Shown piece after piece: positions 14,285 to 21,389 of a DNA stretch of 34,882 bases. How positions within the stretch are numbered: position 1 is the first letter of the stretch; each line of letters opens with the position of its first letter. The DNA comes from an uncultured Collinsella sp. (GTDB lineage Bacteria; Actinomycetota; Coriobacteriia; Coriobacteriales; Coriobacteriaceae), in NCBI GenBank assembly GCA_958405565.1, contig CATYEN010000024.1, positions 1 through 34,882 of the forward strand, in the 5' to 3' direction. The position numbers and the translations under genes are program-made. The notes beneath the pieces are model-generated. The model was not told where the DNA came from. It ran no database searches and worked only from the letters and a program-made list of their open reading frames with translations.

Positions 14285-14459
14285 CGCATACGGCGGCTAC
14301 TGCCGAGAGTGCGGCAGGTGGACTCCGCCGGGATTCGGCCACTTCGAGCGCCGAAGCCGCAGGTGGCTCGTCCACTGCGTCGAGTGCGCGAGCGGGCGCA
14401 AGCTCCCTCCCGAGGGCGACGTCGCCCTCGGGATATGCAGCGGCACGTCGAGAACATGA
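14274..14459 (+). CDS. Small zinc-ribbon early protein
   Basis: 61 aa with CREC at 10-13 and CVEC at 35-38, so one compact zinc ribbon with a basic Arg-rich loop (FERRSRRWLVH), suggestive of nucleic-acid binding. It overlaps the previous gene by 11 bases. A 26-bp perfect palindrome (14408-14433) lies within its 3' coding part (PPEGDVALG). Confidence 0.62.
   Translation: MTRNAYGGYCRECGRWTPPGFGHFERRSRRWLVHCVECASGRKLPPEGDVALGICSGTSRT
14408..14433. repeat. 26-bp perfect palindrome
   Basis: TCCCGAGGGCGAC is followed directly by its reverse complement GTCGCCCTCGGGA with no spacer. No T-tract follows. It could be a dimeric protein site or, as RNA, a hairpin covering the start of the tiny ORF at 14435. 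Confidence 0.85.
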
Positions 14460-14497
14460 AACGCGACGGGCGCTACGGAAAGAGAGGCTACCGATGA
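14435..14497 (+). CDS. Possible 20-aa basic peptide
   Basis: The frame from ATG 14435 encodes MQRHVENMKRDGRYGKRGYR and stops in an ATGA overlap with the next gene, the spacing used throughout this operon. It is very basic. It fills the 34-base gap between two genes, so it may be only a coupling leader. Low confidence. Confidence 0.3.
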   Translation: MQRHVENMKRDGRYGKRGYR

Positions 14498-14742
14498 AGC
14501 TCAAAAACCCGATCAGGGAGATTAGGAAGGCCATGACACCGCCGTGCACCCAATGCGTGCACTCGCGCTTCAAGGCCTTTAATAGCGTGACTATCTTGTG
14601 CAAGTGCGGTGCATACCTCGACCACGTGGAGCGCACGTGCTGCGAGTGCTACGACAATTTCGTTGCAAGAGACGTGCGCGGAACCAGGTGGTGTCGATTC
14701 GAGCAGAAACCGCCGAAGGCCGAGGACGGTGACGAGTCATGA
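14494..14742 (+). CDS. Cys-rich early protein, unknown function
   Basis: 82 aa with eight Cys: CTQC near 18-21, CKC near 36-38, CCEC near 49-52 and a later single Cys. The pattern suggests two zinc sites. The N-terminus is basic (MKLKNPIREIRKAM). Starts and stops in ATGA overlaps. Similar Cys-clustered small proteins occur in siphophage early operons, but no function is known to me. Confidence 0.68.
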   Translation: MKLKNPIREIRKAMTPPCTQCVHSRFKAFNSVTILCKCGAYLDHVERTCCECYDNFVARDVRGTRWCRFEQKPPKAEDGDES

Positions 14743-15059
14743 AGGCCATCGAGGCGCCGAAAATTATCGAGCCGTGGCGCATCATCTGCGCGGCTCAAAG
14801 CGAGCCTGATTACAGCGAAGAGCGCTACATGCTGATCTACGCTGGCGATGGAAGCGACGACTATTACGACAAAGGCTATATCTTGCTGGAGGGCTGGCAT
14901 TGCTCCTGCTACGACTGGCCCGAGGTCGATTGGGACGCCACCCATTACGAGGAAGACGAGCTGCTGAAGATCGCCGACATGCGCAAGCGCAACCCGTCGG
15001 ACAGCGCCGAGCGCCGCTTCTTCATGCTCGTCGAGCAGGCATTGGGGGCGCACCGATGA
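14739..15059 (+). CDS. Acidic early phage protein, unknown function
   Basis: 106 aa, rich in Asp, Glu, Tyr and Trp (SDDYYDKGYILLEGWHCSCY, then DWPEVDWDATHYEEDELL). The strongly acidic surface would suit a DNA-mimic or a protein-binding role, but that is speculation. It is coupled by ATGA to the methyltransferase gene behind it, which may hint at a shared task. Confidence 0.65.
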   Translation: MKAIEAPKIIEPWRIICAAQSEPDYSEERYMLIYAGDGSDDYYDKGYILLEGWHCSCYDWPEVDWDATHYEEDELLKIADMRKRNPSDSAERRFFMLVEQALGAHR

Positions 15060-15871
15060 AGTACGTCTCGCTTTTCAGCGGCATAGAGGCCGCTACCGTG
15101 GCGTGGGAGCCGCTGGGCTGGGAGCCTGTGTGCTTCGCCGAGTTCGACGAGTTCCCCAGCGCCGTTTTGGCCGAGCGGTACCCAGAGGTGCCGAACGTCG
15201 GCGACGTTACCAAGATGAACTGGAAGAAGTACCGCGGCAAGGTTGATCTGGTGGTGGGCGGAAGCCCATGCCAGTCCTTCTCGATCGCGGGCAAACGGGA
15301 GGGGTTGCAAGGTGAGTCAGGGCTCATGTTCGAGTACATTCGGGCGGTACGTGAGATACGTCCTCGATGGTTTCTTTGGGAAAACGTCCCGGGAGCGCTC
15401 TCAAGCGAGAATGGGGAGGCTTTCCGACAGCTCCTGTCCGAAATGGACAAGCTCGGGTACGGCCTGGCGTGGCGCATACTCGATGCGCAGTTCTTCGGAG
15501 TGGCCCAAAGACGCCGCCGTCTCTTTCTTGTCGGACATCTTGGAGCCTGCCCCCCCATCGGCGTACTCATTGAGCCGGAGAGCATGCGAGGGAATCTTGA
15601 ATCGAGCGCGGAAAAGAGGGCGAGCCTTGCCGAAGAGGCTGGAAGAAGCCCTCGCAGCGCAGGCTTCAAGTACCACCAAGGGGCAGGCGCGGGAGGAGTA
15701 GTCGCAGAGCCCGAGCAGTCTCCCACGCTCACCGCCGATTGGCACAACCCCGCCGTCTACCCCATCGACGAGCCGATAACGATGGCCGACCTCAACGCGA
15801 ACACGGCGATCGGATACGACATGGTTGGCACGCTCAAGGTTGGCGGCGACGCGCCGTCGGTGTGCCTGTGA
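15056..15871 (+). CDS. dcm: DNA cytosine-5 methyltransferase, N-terminal catalytic part (split gene)
   Basis: 271 aa carrying motifs I to VIII of C5 methyltransferases: SAM-binding FSGIEAA (7-13), catalytic GGSPCQSF with Cys72, ENV (109-111) and QRRRRLF (151-157). About 110 further residues form part of the target-recognition region, and then the frame stops. Motifs IX and X are in the next ORF in the -1 frame, which begins with a GTG overlapping this TGA. The product alone lacks motif X, which completes the SAM site, so it likely needs the partner. Role: methylation of phage DNA against host restriction. Confidence 0.88.
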   Translation: MKYVSLFSGIEAATVAWEPLGWEPVCFAEFDEFPSAVLAERYPEVPNVGDVTKMNWKKYRGKVDLVVGGSPCQSFSIAGKREGLQGESGLMFEYIRAVREIRPRWFLWENVPGALSSENGEAFRQLLSEMDKLGYGLAWRILDAQFFGVAQRRRRLFLVGHLGACPPIGVLIEPESMRGNLESSAEKRASLAEEAGRSPRSAGFKYHQGAGAGGVVAEPEQSPTLTADWHNPAVYPIDEPITMADLNANTAIGYDMVGTLKVGGDAPSVCL

Positions 15872-16206
15872 GCGCCTGCACGCTGCTCGTCCGCTGCGGA
15901 TGCGCGGGCGGGGGCAAAGGAGCGCTGGTGAGCGACGAAGTGTCGCTCACCCTCTCCACCAGCAACACTCAGACGCTTTTCAGCGAGGAAGGAGGAGGCA
16001 TGGTTGTGCGAAGGCTCACGCCGCGCGAGTGCGAGCGGCTGCAAGGCTTCCCCGACGATTGGACGAAGATACCCTATCGCGGCAAGCCCGCAGAGGAGTG
16101 CCCGGACGGCCCGCGATACAAGGCGATCGGCAACAGCATGGCCGTCCCCGTGATGCGGTGGATCGGCGAGAGGATCGCCATGGCCGAGGCGGGTGAGATC
16201 GCATGA
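15868..16206 (+). CDS. dcm: DNA cytosine-5 methyltransferase, C-terminal part (split gene)
   Basis: 112 aa from GTG 15868, which overlaps the stop of the N-terminal part as GTGA. It holds motif IX (RRLTPRECERLQGFPDDW, 48-65) and motif X (GNSMAVPV, 88-95), plus the end of the target-recognition region (SLTLSTSNTQTLF). Together the two parts give a methyltransferase of 383 residues. No slippery heptamer is visible, so two-subunit assembly by translational coupling, a disabling frameshift, or a sequencing error are the options. M.AquI is a known two-subunit C5 enzyme. Confidence 0.82.
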   Translation: MSACTLLVRCGCAGGGKGALVSDEVSLTLSTSNTQTLFSEEGGGMVVRRLTPRECERLQGFPDDWTKIPYRGKPAEECPDGPRYKAIGNSMAVPVMRWIGERIAMAEAGEIA

Positions 16207-16379
16207 GCTGCGACCCGTATAAATGGACGTGCGCGAGGTGCGGCAAAACGCACTGCAACCCGTTTTTCACGTGCTACCCGCGCGAATTTTGGAAGGACAA
16301 CAAGAAGCGTGTCGGCGAGGTCTGCGAAAAGTGCCGCGACGAAATCGACTATAGCAACGTGCGAGAGGAGCAGAAATGA
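16203..16379 (+). CDS. Small zinc-ribbon protein
   Basis: 58 aa with CARC near 10-13 and CEKC near 44-47, plus further Cys at 18 and 24 (HCNPFFTCY). It forms a likely zinc ribbon or double knuckle with a basic middle (FWKDNKKRVGE). It is coupled by ATGA to both the methyltransferase C-terminal part and the DUF4406 gene. No function known. Confidence 0.65.
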   Translation: MSCDPYKWTCARCGKTHCNPFFTCYPREFWKDNKKRVGEVCEKCRDEIDYSNVREEQK

Positions 16380-16708
16380 AGAAGGCGATGATCGTCCAGC
16401 CCATGAACGGGCTTGGCGAGGAGCAGATACTTGAGGCCCGCGCGAAGGCGGTCGCAGAGCTTGAGCGGCGCGGATACGAGGTCGTGGACACGTACTTCAA
16501 GGACGGCCTCGTGGTGCCGCCCAAGGTGGTGAACGTGCCGCTGTACTACTTGAGCCAAAGCCTTGGCAAGATGGCCGAGTGCGACGCTGTGTACCTATGC
16601 GATGGCTGGGAGAACGCACGGGGCTGCAAGGTCGAGCGCGCCGCAGCTGTGGCCTACGACCTTGAGCTCATCGGGTACGACCTACCGTGCCGTGGTGATG
16701 CCTCGTGA
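16376..16708 (+). CDS. DUF4406 protein (nucleoside deoxyribosyltransferase-like fold)
   Basis: 110 aa. The N-terminus IVQPMNGLGEEQILEARAKA (residues 6-25) and the segment CDAVYLCDGWENARGCKVER (69-88) match DUF4406, relatives of the nucleoside 2-deoxyribosyltransferase fold common in siphophages. The final helix AAAVAYDLELIGYD is also typical. A role in nucleotide metabolism or in binding a nucleotide signal is plausible. The substrate is unknown. Coupled by ATGA upstream. Confidence 0.82.
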   Translation: MKKAMIVQPMNGLGEEQILEARAKAVAELERRGYEVVDTYFKDGLVVPPKVVNVPLYYLSQSLGKMAECDAVYLCDGWENARGCKVERAAAVAYDLELIGYDLPCRGDAS

Positions 16709-16710
16709 GC

Positions 16711-16998
16711 ATGGCCTACTACGAGCCAGGCAGCGGGTGGAACCTGCCGCCAGGCTGCTTCGATGGAGACCCGAACGCGCCGTGGAACCAGGAGGTACCC
16801 GACCTGTGCTGCGAGTGCAGGTGGTTCAGGCCAACCGACGGAGATGGCGGCGTGTGCGGCCTTGAGCTTAAGGCGGCGATCGCCAACGAGGAGCTTGCGG
16901 GCGCAACGGTGGCCGACACGGCCAACAAGGCCGTCGACTTTGCGCTCGACCACATGAGGGACGGGGATGATGCCGCTTGCGAGCGCTTCAAGCCCTAG
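16711..16998 (+). CDS. Cys-containing early protein, unknown function
   Basis: 95 aa from ATG 16711. A GTG at 16705 overlapping the previous TGA is an alternative start that adds two residues. It opens with YYEPGSGWNLPPGCF and carries CCEC and a following C (CCECRW...GVCGL), possibly a small zinc or redox site, then a helical acidic end with a last Cys. No family is recognised. Confidence 0.62.
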   Translation: MAYYEPGSGWNLPPGCFDGDPNAPWNQEVPDLCCECRWFRPTDGDGGVCGLELKAAIANEELAGATVADTANKAVDFALDHMRDGDDAACERFKP

Positions 16999-17105
16999 CC
17001 GCCTTCGTCGTGGCGCTGCTGCTGGCGGTGCTGGCCCTTGAGCTTTACGCGATACGCATGCTGGCGGCGGGGCTGGTGGTTCTGGCCCTGCTCGCCTGCG
17101 GGTAG
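16977..17105 (+). CDS. Possible small membrane peptide
   Basis: 42 aa if read from TTG 16977 (31 aa from GTG 17010). It is nearly all hydrophobic (FVVALLLAVLALELYAIRML, then AAGLVVLALLACG), enough for one or two spans. It fills the gap between two better supported genes, and its stop overlaps the Shine-Dalgarno of the next. The start is uncertain, so confidence is low. Confidence 0.4.
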   Translation: MRALQALAAFVVALLLAVLALELYAIRMLAAGLVVLALLACG

Positions 17106-17116
17106 GAGGTGGCAGA

Positions 17117-17344
17117 TTGACCAACTGGGAACGCTACTTCGGTTCGCCCGAGGCCGCGATGCGCATGGAGGTGCGCATGCTGCGCGACGGCCGGCGGTTC
17201 CGCATCGCGGTGAGCGAGTGCAACCCCTTCACCACGTGCGCGTTCGAATCGCGCTGGGTGCGGAACTTCGCCTCGTGGGGCGAGTACCTGGACTGGCTGC
17301 GTGCCGAATACGACGACGGAACGATAAGGTGGGAGGACGAATGA
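17117..17344 (+). CDS. Small early protein, unknown function (TTG start)
   Basis: 75 aa. TAGGAGGTGG at 17103-17112 places the start at the TTG at 17117, and no better start is in range. The protein is rich in Arg, Trp and acidic residues (RFRIAVSECNPFTTCAFESR, then WVRNFASWGEYLDWLRAEY). The stop overlaps the next ATG. No family is recognised. Confidence 0.65.
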   Translation: MTNWERYFGSPEAAMRMEVRMLRDGRRFRIAVSECNPFTTCAFESRWVRNFASWGEYLDWLRAEYDDGTIRWEDE

Positions 17345-17457
17345 GCCGCCCGGGATGCAACCGGGGATGCCTGCTCGTGATAGCGGCATCCCTGCTGATA
17401 GACGGATTGACGCTGTGGGCGGCGGTATCGCTGGCCCGCATGATCATTGGAGGATGA
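17341..17457 (+). CDS. Small membrane peptide
   Basis: 38 aa. After a short basic N-terminus with two Cys (RPGCNRGC) comes one hydrophobic span (LLVIAASLLIDGLTLWAAVS). The ATG overlaps the preceding stop and the end is followed after one base by the next ATG. Function unknown. Confidence 0.5.
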   Translation: MSRPGCNRGCLLVIAASLLIDGLTLWAAVSLARMIIGG

Positions 17458-17458
17458 C

Positions 17459-17587
17459 ATGGGATACAAGAAGTTAATGGATGCAGCCGGTGCTGTCGTG
17501 TCCATGCTCGTGATGCTCTTCCTGGTGCTGCTCGTGTGCTACGGCATCGTGCGGTGCATCGGCGGGATAGCGGCGATGCTGGCATGA
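17459..17587 (+). CDS. Small membrane peptide
   Basis: 42 aa with a basic start (MGYKKLMDAAGA) and one strong span (VVSMLVMLFLVLLVCYGIV), ending in a short Gly/Ala tail. GGAGGATGAC precedes the ATG, and the stop overlaps the HNH start as ATGA. A holin-like or inner-membrane accessory role cannot be excluded, but lysis genes usually lie after the tail genes. Confidence 0.55.
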   Translation: MGYKKLMDAAGAVVSMLVMLFLVLLVCYGIVRCIGGIAAMLA

Positions 17588-17874
17588 GCGGCAACCCGCG
17601 CAACCGCAACGGCAACGCAAGGCGCAAGCTGAGAGCGAGGCTGAGGGCAGAGGGAAGGCCGTGCCACATATGCGGCCAGCCGATAGACTACAGCCTGCCG
17701 AGCGGCGACCCGTGGAGCTTCGAGGTGGACGAGCTGCTGCCCGTGTCGAGGGGAGGCAGCCCGCTGGACTACTCCAACGTGGATGCAGCCCACAGGATTT
17801 GCAACCAGCGGCGCGGCAACAGGATGCCGGGCGACGCCAAGCAGTACCAGATACGCCGCACGCGGCTGTTCTGA
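17584..17874 (+). CDS. HNH endonuclease (packaging-associated type)
   Basis: 96 aa. The zinc pair CHIC (27-30), the VDELLPVSRGG motif (48-58), N65, His70 and the CNQRRGNR end (73-80) give the HNH fold. Residue 50 is Glu where many HNH enzymes have the first His, a variant seen in phage members. A position directly ahead of terminase is typical for HNH proteins that help cleave packaging sites. The gene is followed by a terminator that closes the early operon. Confidence 0.85.
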   Translation: MSGNPRNRNGNARRKLRARLRAEGRPCHICGQPIDYSLPSGDPWSFEVDELLPVSRGGSPLDYSNVDAAHRICNQRRGNRMPGDAKQYQIRRTRLF

Positions 17875-17900
17875 GGGAAAACATAGCAATGCACCAATAG

Positions 17901-17936
17901 GGGCGCGGTCGTTTCGGCGGTCGCGCCCTTTCTTTT
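17901..17936 (+). terminator. Terminator of the early operon
   Basis: GGGCGCG (17901-17907) pairs with CGCGCCC (17922-17928) across a 14-base loop, followed by TTTCTTTT. It lies 27 bases after the HNH stop. The following 160 bases up to the terminase start are GC-rich and non-coding, and probably hold the packaging site or late promoter, though I see no clear motif. Confidence 0.8.
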
Positions 17937-18097
17937 GGCCCCAAGCGCCGAAGCCGCCGAAAAGAGGCGGGGCGGTCGCCCCTCCCCCGGGTCGGAAGGC
18001 CACTCCGGCCGCCTAGGGCCGATTTCCCCCCGCCCGTTCCGAACGATTTCGCTATCTCACGCCGCCATTACGATTCCCCGCGAAGAAGGAGGGAATC

Positions 18098-18541
18098 ATG
18101 GCCGAGAACATCGAGATGCCGCAGGAAGTGGCTAGCGACCCCGTGCAAGCCGCCATCTGGGAGCAGCTGACCGCGAGGCGCACGTTCGCGCAGGAGGATG
18201 CGCCGACGCTGGCGCTGCTCTGCTACTGGCACGCCGTGGCGAACCAGGCACGCGAGGCCATGGCCCTCGAGGGCAACGAGATCGAAATACTCGACGCCAC
18301 CGCATACAAGCCGATCAGGGGCAAGGGCGGCAAGCGGCTCAAGATGATGCGCAAGAATCCGGCGCTGACCGTGCTGAAGGAGGCCAGCACCGAGATCAGG
18401 GCGCTGTCGGACCAGCTCGGCCTGTCCAAGTCGGCCCGCAACGTCACGGTGCAGCAGGCGCGACCCGCGAGCGCCCACGGCAAGCTGCTCACGCTCATGT
18501 TCGATGACCGCGAGGCGCGTGCCAAGGCGGCAGGCGCGTGA
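18098..18541 (+). CDS. terS: Terminase small subunit (P27-like)
   Basis: 147 aa. It recognises phage DNA and regulates the large subunit during packaging. A helical N-terminal region (DPVQAAIWEQLTARRTFAQE) and the segment MMRKNPALTVLKEASTEIRA followed by QLGLSKSARN fit the P27-family small terminase. GAAGGAGGGAATC precedes the ATG. It is first in the late operon and overlaps the large subunit start. Confidence 0.85.
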   Translation: MAENIEMPQEVASDPVQAAIWEQLTARRTFAQEDAPTLALLCYWHAVANQAREAMALEGNEIEILDATAYKPIRGKGGKRLKMMRKNPALTVLKEASTEIRALSDQLGLSKSARNVTVQQARPASAHGKLLTLMFDDREARAKAAGA

Positions 18542-19962
18542 TGCAGGCGAGGCAGACCCCGACATACGAGGCGAACATCCCGGAAAGGCTCGACGGGGAC
18601 GGCCCCATGGCGGCAGAACTGGCATCCGCGTACTTCGGCGACCCGCTGCCGTGGCAGCCGCACCTGCTCGACGCCATGCTCGCCCGCGATGGACGCGACA
18701 AGTATCTGCTGCGCTCGATCGGCATATCCATCCCGCGACAGAACGGCAAGAGCTGGGACGTTCGCGCCCGCTGCTTCCACGGCGCCCTCAACGGCGAGAA
18801 GATTCTGTACACATGCCAGCACGGCGACACCTCAGACCAGATGTTCCAGGAGCTTTCAAGGCCATTCGAGGACGAGGACGAGCCTGAGCTTAACGCCCTG
18901 CTGCTCGCCGTGCGCAAGACCAACGGCCAACAGGCCATCAAGCTCAAGAACGGCGGCCTTATCCGCTTCACCACGCGCACCGACTCGCTGGCGCGAGGCA
19001 AGACCTACGACGTGCTCATTTACGACGAAGCACAGGAGCTTACGGCCAAGCAGCAGGCGGCTTCTCTGCCCGCCATCTCGGCAGGGTCGAAGCACAACCC
19101 GCAGACGATCTACCTGGGCACGCCGCCAGGCCCCGACAACGTTGGCACGGTGTTCCGCGACCTCCACGAGGACGTTCACAACGGCAGGTCTGAGATGGGA
19201 TGGATCGAGTGGGGCGCTACAGAGATCGGCGACGTGCACGACGAGTCGCGATGGTTCGAGTACAACCCGTCTCTCGGCACAATCCTCGACATAGAGGCCG
19301 TACGCGGCGAGTCCGAGCAGATGCAGCCCGACGTCTTCGCGCGTGAGCGCCTTGGCTGGTGGAGCCCAATCGGAGGAGCCGACTCATACGCGCTTTCGAG
19401 CGCCAAGTGGAAGGCGTGCGAGGCGGCGGGGCCGATGCAGGAAGGCAAGCTCGCGTTCGGCGTGAAGTTCTCGCCCGACGGGTCGCGCGTTGCCGTGTCC
19501 TGGGCGAAGGCAGAGCGCGGTGCCGGCTCCTACGTCGAGCTTTACGACCTCATGGGCGCTGAGGGCGGCACTGTCGGCATATCCGACATGCTGCTGCGCA
19601 ACCGCGAGGAGATCGCGTGCGTCTGCATCGACGGAAAGAGCGGAGCGGACGCGCTGAAGCAGCGACTTCTGGACGGCAGGATGCCGAAGTCGGCGATCGT
19701 CATGGGCAGCACCGCGATCGTGCAGGCCGCCGCGACGATGCTGGCCGACGAGGTCAACGCCGGGACGACGAGCCACATCGAATCGCCCGCGTTGGACGAT
19801 TCCGCAACGAAGTCGATCAAGCGCGACATCGGGCGCGACGGCTGGGGCTTCGGCGACGGCCCCGACTCTTCGTCAGCGCCGATCGAGAGCGCATCGCTGG
19901 CCCTATGGGCGGCGAGGACAACCAAGAGAGACCCGAGACGTAAACAGGAGGCAAGCTTCTGA
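18541..19962 (+). CDS. terL: Terminase large subunit
   Basis: 473 aa packaging motor. The ATPase has Walker A PRQNGKS (65-71) and Walker B VLIYDEAQEL with Asp162/Glu163. The nuclease half shows acidic sites in VKFSPDGSRVAVSW and VCIDGKSGAD. ATG 18541 overlaps the small-subunit stop by one base, and a GTG three bases upstream is an alternative. It drives DNA into proheads through the portal encoded next. Confidence 0.95.
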   Translation: MQARQTPTYEANIPERLDGDGPMAAELASAYFGDPLPWQPHLLDAMLARDGRDKYLLRSIGISIPRQNGKSWDVRARCFHGALNGEKILYTCQHGDTSDQMFQELSRPFEDEDEPELNALLLAVRKTNGQQAIKLKNGGLIRFTTRTDSLARGKTYDVLIYDEAQELTAKQQAASLPAISAGSKHNPQTIYLGTPPGPDNVGTVFRDLHEDVHNGRSEMGWIEWGATEIGDVHDESRWFEYNPSLGTILDIEAVRGESEQMQPDVFARERLGWWSPIGGADSYALSSAKWKACEAAGPMQEGKLAFGVKFSPDGSRVAVSWAKAERGAGSYVELYDLMGAEGGTVGISDMLLRNREEIACVCIDGKSGADALKQRLLDGRMPKSAIVMGSTAIVQAAATMLADEVNAGTTSHIESPALDDSATKSIKRDIGRDGWGFGDGPDSSSAPIESASLALWAARTTKRDPRRKQEASF

Positions 19963-21389
19963 TGGCAGCAGTGAACATGGAACTGGCCGGACAGGTCGCG
20001 GCGGCGGAAGGCCTGCGACACGAGGACAAGGCGCTCGTGCGCGAGCTTATGGACACGTGGCGCACCCACCGATCCCGCAACATGTTGCGGGAGGACTACT
20101 ACCTCGGACACGTCGGCGTCAAAGACCTAGGCATCGCCATGCCGAAAGCCCTCGCCAAGAAGATCAACCCGCGCGTTGACTGGCCCAAGAAGGCGGTGCA
20201 CGCCCTGGCAGATCGCTCGGTGTTCAACGGCTTCACTGCCGACGACGATGCCGTTACCATGCGGCTGCGCGACATATGTGCCGACAACCAGCTCGAAGCT
20301 CTCTACCGCAAGAACCTTATCGGTGAGCTGAAGCACTGCTGCGGCTTCTGGACTGTCACGGACGGCGGCGGCAAGCCAATCATCTCCGCGTACCCGGCAA
20401 CCGCAGCGGCGGCAATCTGGGATGACGCGCAGAAGCGCATCAAGGCCGGTCTCGTTGTGGCCGAGTCGAAGAAGATGCCAGGTGACACCGAGCGCGTGCC
20501 GACCGTCGTGCACCTGCTCACAGAAGACGCGCTGGTGGTGCTTACGCGCGGCAGCGGCCACTGGGTGGCCGACTACATGGAGCATGGCATGGGTCGCTGT
20601 CTCATGGAGCCTATGCCCTACGATGCCACGCTTGAGCGACCGTTCGGCTCCTCGCGCATCAGCCGTTCGGTCATGAGCATCACAGACGACGCCATACGCC
20701 AACGCGCCCGCATGGAGGTGGCGTCTGAGGCCGCGACGCTGCCGCAGACCTGGCTGCTCGGCACATACAAGAAGATGATCAACGGGCAGAACAAGTACGA
20801 CGCGTCGATGGGGGCGGTCAACGAGATTACCAAAGACCCTGACGGAGACTCGCCGACCGTGTGGCAGTCGGCCCAGTTGCAGATGGCGCCGCTCACCGAG
20901 TACCTGCGCCAGCTAGCATGCCAAATGTCGGCGGTCACCAATGTTCCGGTGTCTTTCTTCGGCGTGAGCAACGACAACCCATCCTCTTCGGATGCCATCG
21001 CTGCATCGCTCGAACCGCTCGTGATCGATGCGAAGAACCTCAACCGCGAGAATGGCAACGCTTTGCGCAACGTGGCCTACATGGCGCTCGCTGTGGCGAA
21101 CGGCACGGATTACGAGACCGAGCGCGATGCCGGCTACAACCTCAACCCGCGCTTCATGTCCCCGGCCTACCCGTCAATCGTGAGCCTGTCCGACGCCGCG
21201 TTGAAGCAGGTGCAGGGTCTGCCGAAGCTCGCCAACTCCGACGTGATGCTCGAAATGCTCGACTACACAGACGAGCAGATCCAGCGCATCAACAGCGACA
21301 ACAAGAAGGCACAGGCGAGCGCTGCCGTGGCCTCGCTGTTCGAGCCGAAGGAGGGCGAGGATGGCGGAGATACCTCGCAGCCTGCTTAA
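19962..21389 (+). CDS. Portal protein (SPP1 gp6-like)
   Basis: 475 aa, the typical length for the SPP1-type portal family. It forms the ring at the capsid vertex through which DNA passes. Recognisable parts are the N-terminal helices (YYLGHVGVKDLGIAMP), a stem/clip region and the late segment VPVSFFGVSNDNPSSSDAIA, diagnostic for the family. The start overlaps the terminase stop (TGATG). The end overlaps the head morphogenesis gene by 29 bases. Confidence 0.92.
   Translation: MAAVNMELAGQVAAAEGLRHEDKALVRELMDTWRTHRSRNMLREDYYLGHVGVKDLGIAMPKALAKKINPRVDWPKKAVHALADRSVFNGFTADDDAVTMRLRDICADNQLEALYRKNLIGELKHCCGFWTVTDGGGKPIISAYPATAAAAIWDDAQKRIKAGLVVAESKKMPGDTERVPTVVHLLTEDALVVLTRGSGHWVADYMEHGMGRCLMEPMPYDATLERPFGSSRISRSVMSITDDAIRQRARMEVASEAATLPQTWLLGTYKKMINGQNKYDASMGAVNEITKDPDGDSPTVWQSAQLQMAPLTEYLRQLACQMSAVTNVPVSFFGVSNDNPSSSDAIAASLEPLVIDAKNLNRENGNALRNVAYMALAVANGTDYETERDAGYNLNPRFMSPAYPSIVSLSDAALKQVQGLPKLANSDVMLEMLDYTDEQIQRINSDNKKAQASAAVASLFEPKEGEDGGDTSQPA

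Noticed and set aside
15840..15890. Programmed frameshift joining the two methyltransferase parts
   Set aside because: I found no slippery heptamer near the junction. The GTGA overlap explains the layout by re-initiation.
17459..17587. Holin gene
   Set aside because: It is small and hydrophobic, but it lies in the early operon with no endolysin nearby, so a lysis role is not supported.
17937..18097. cos or pac site or late promoter ahead of terminase
   Set aside because: The position is right, but no sequence motif can be recognised, so no feature is claimed beyond a non-coding GC-rich gap.
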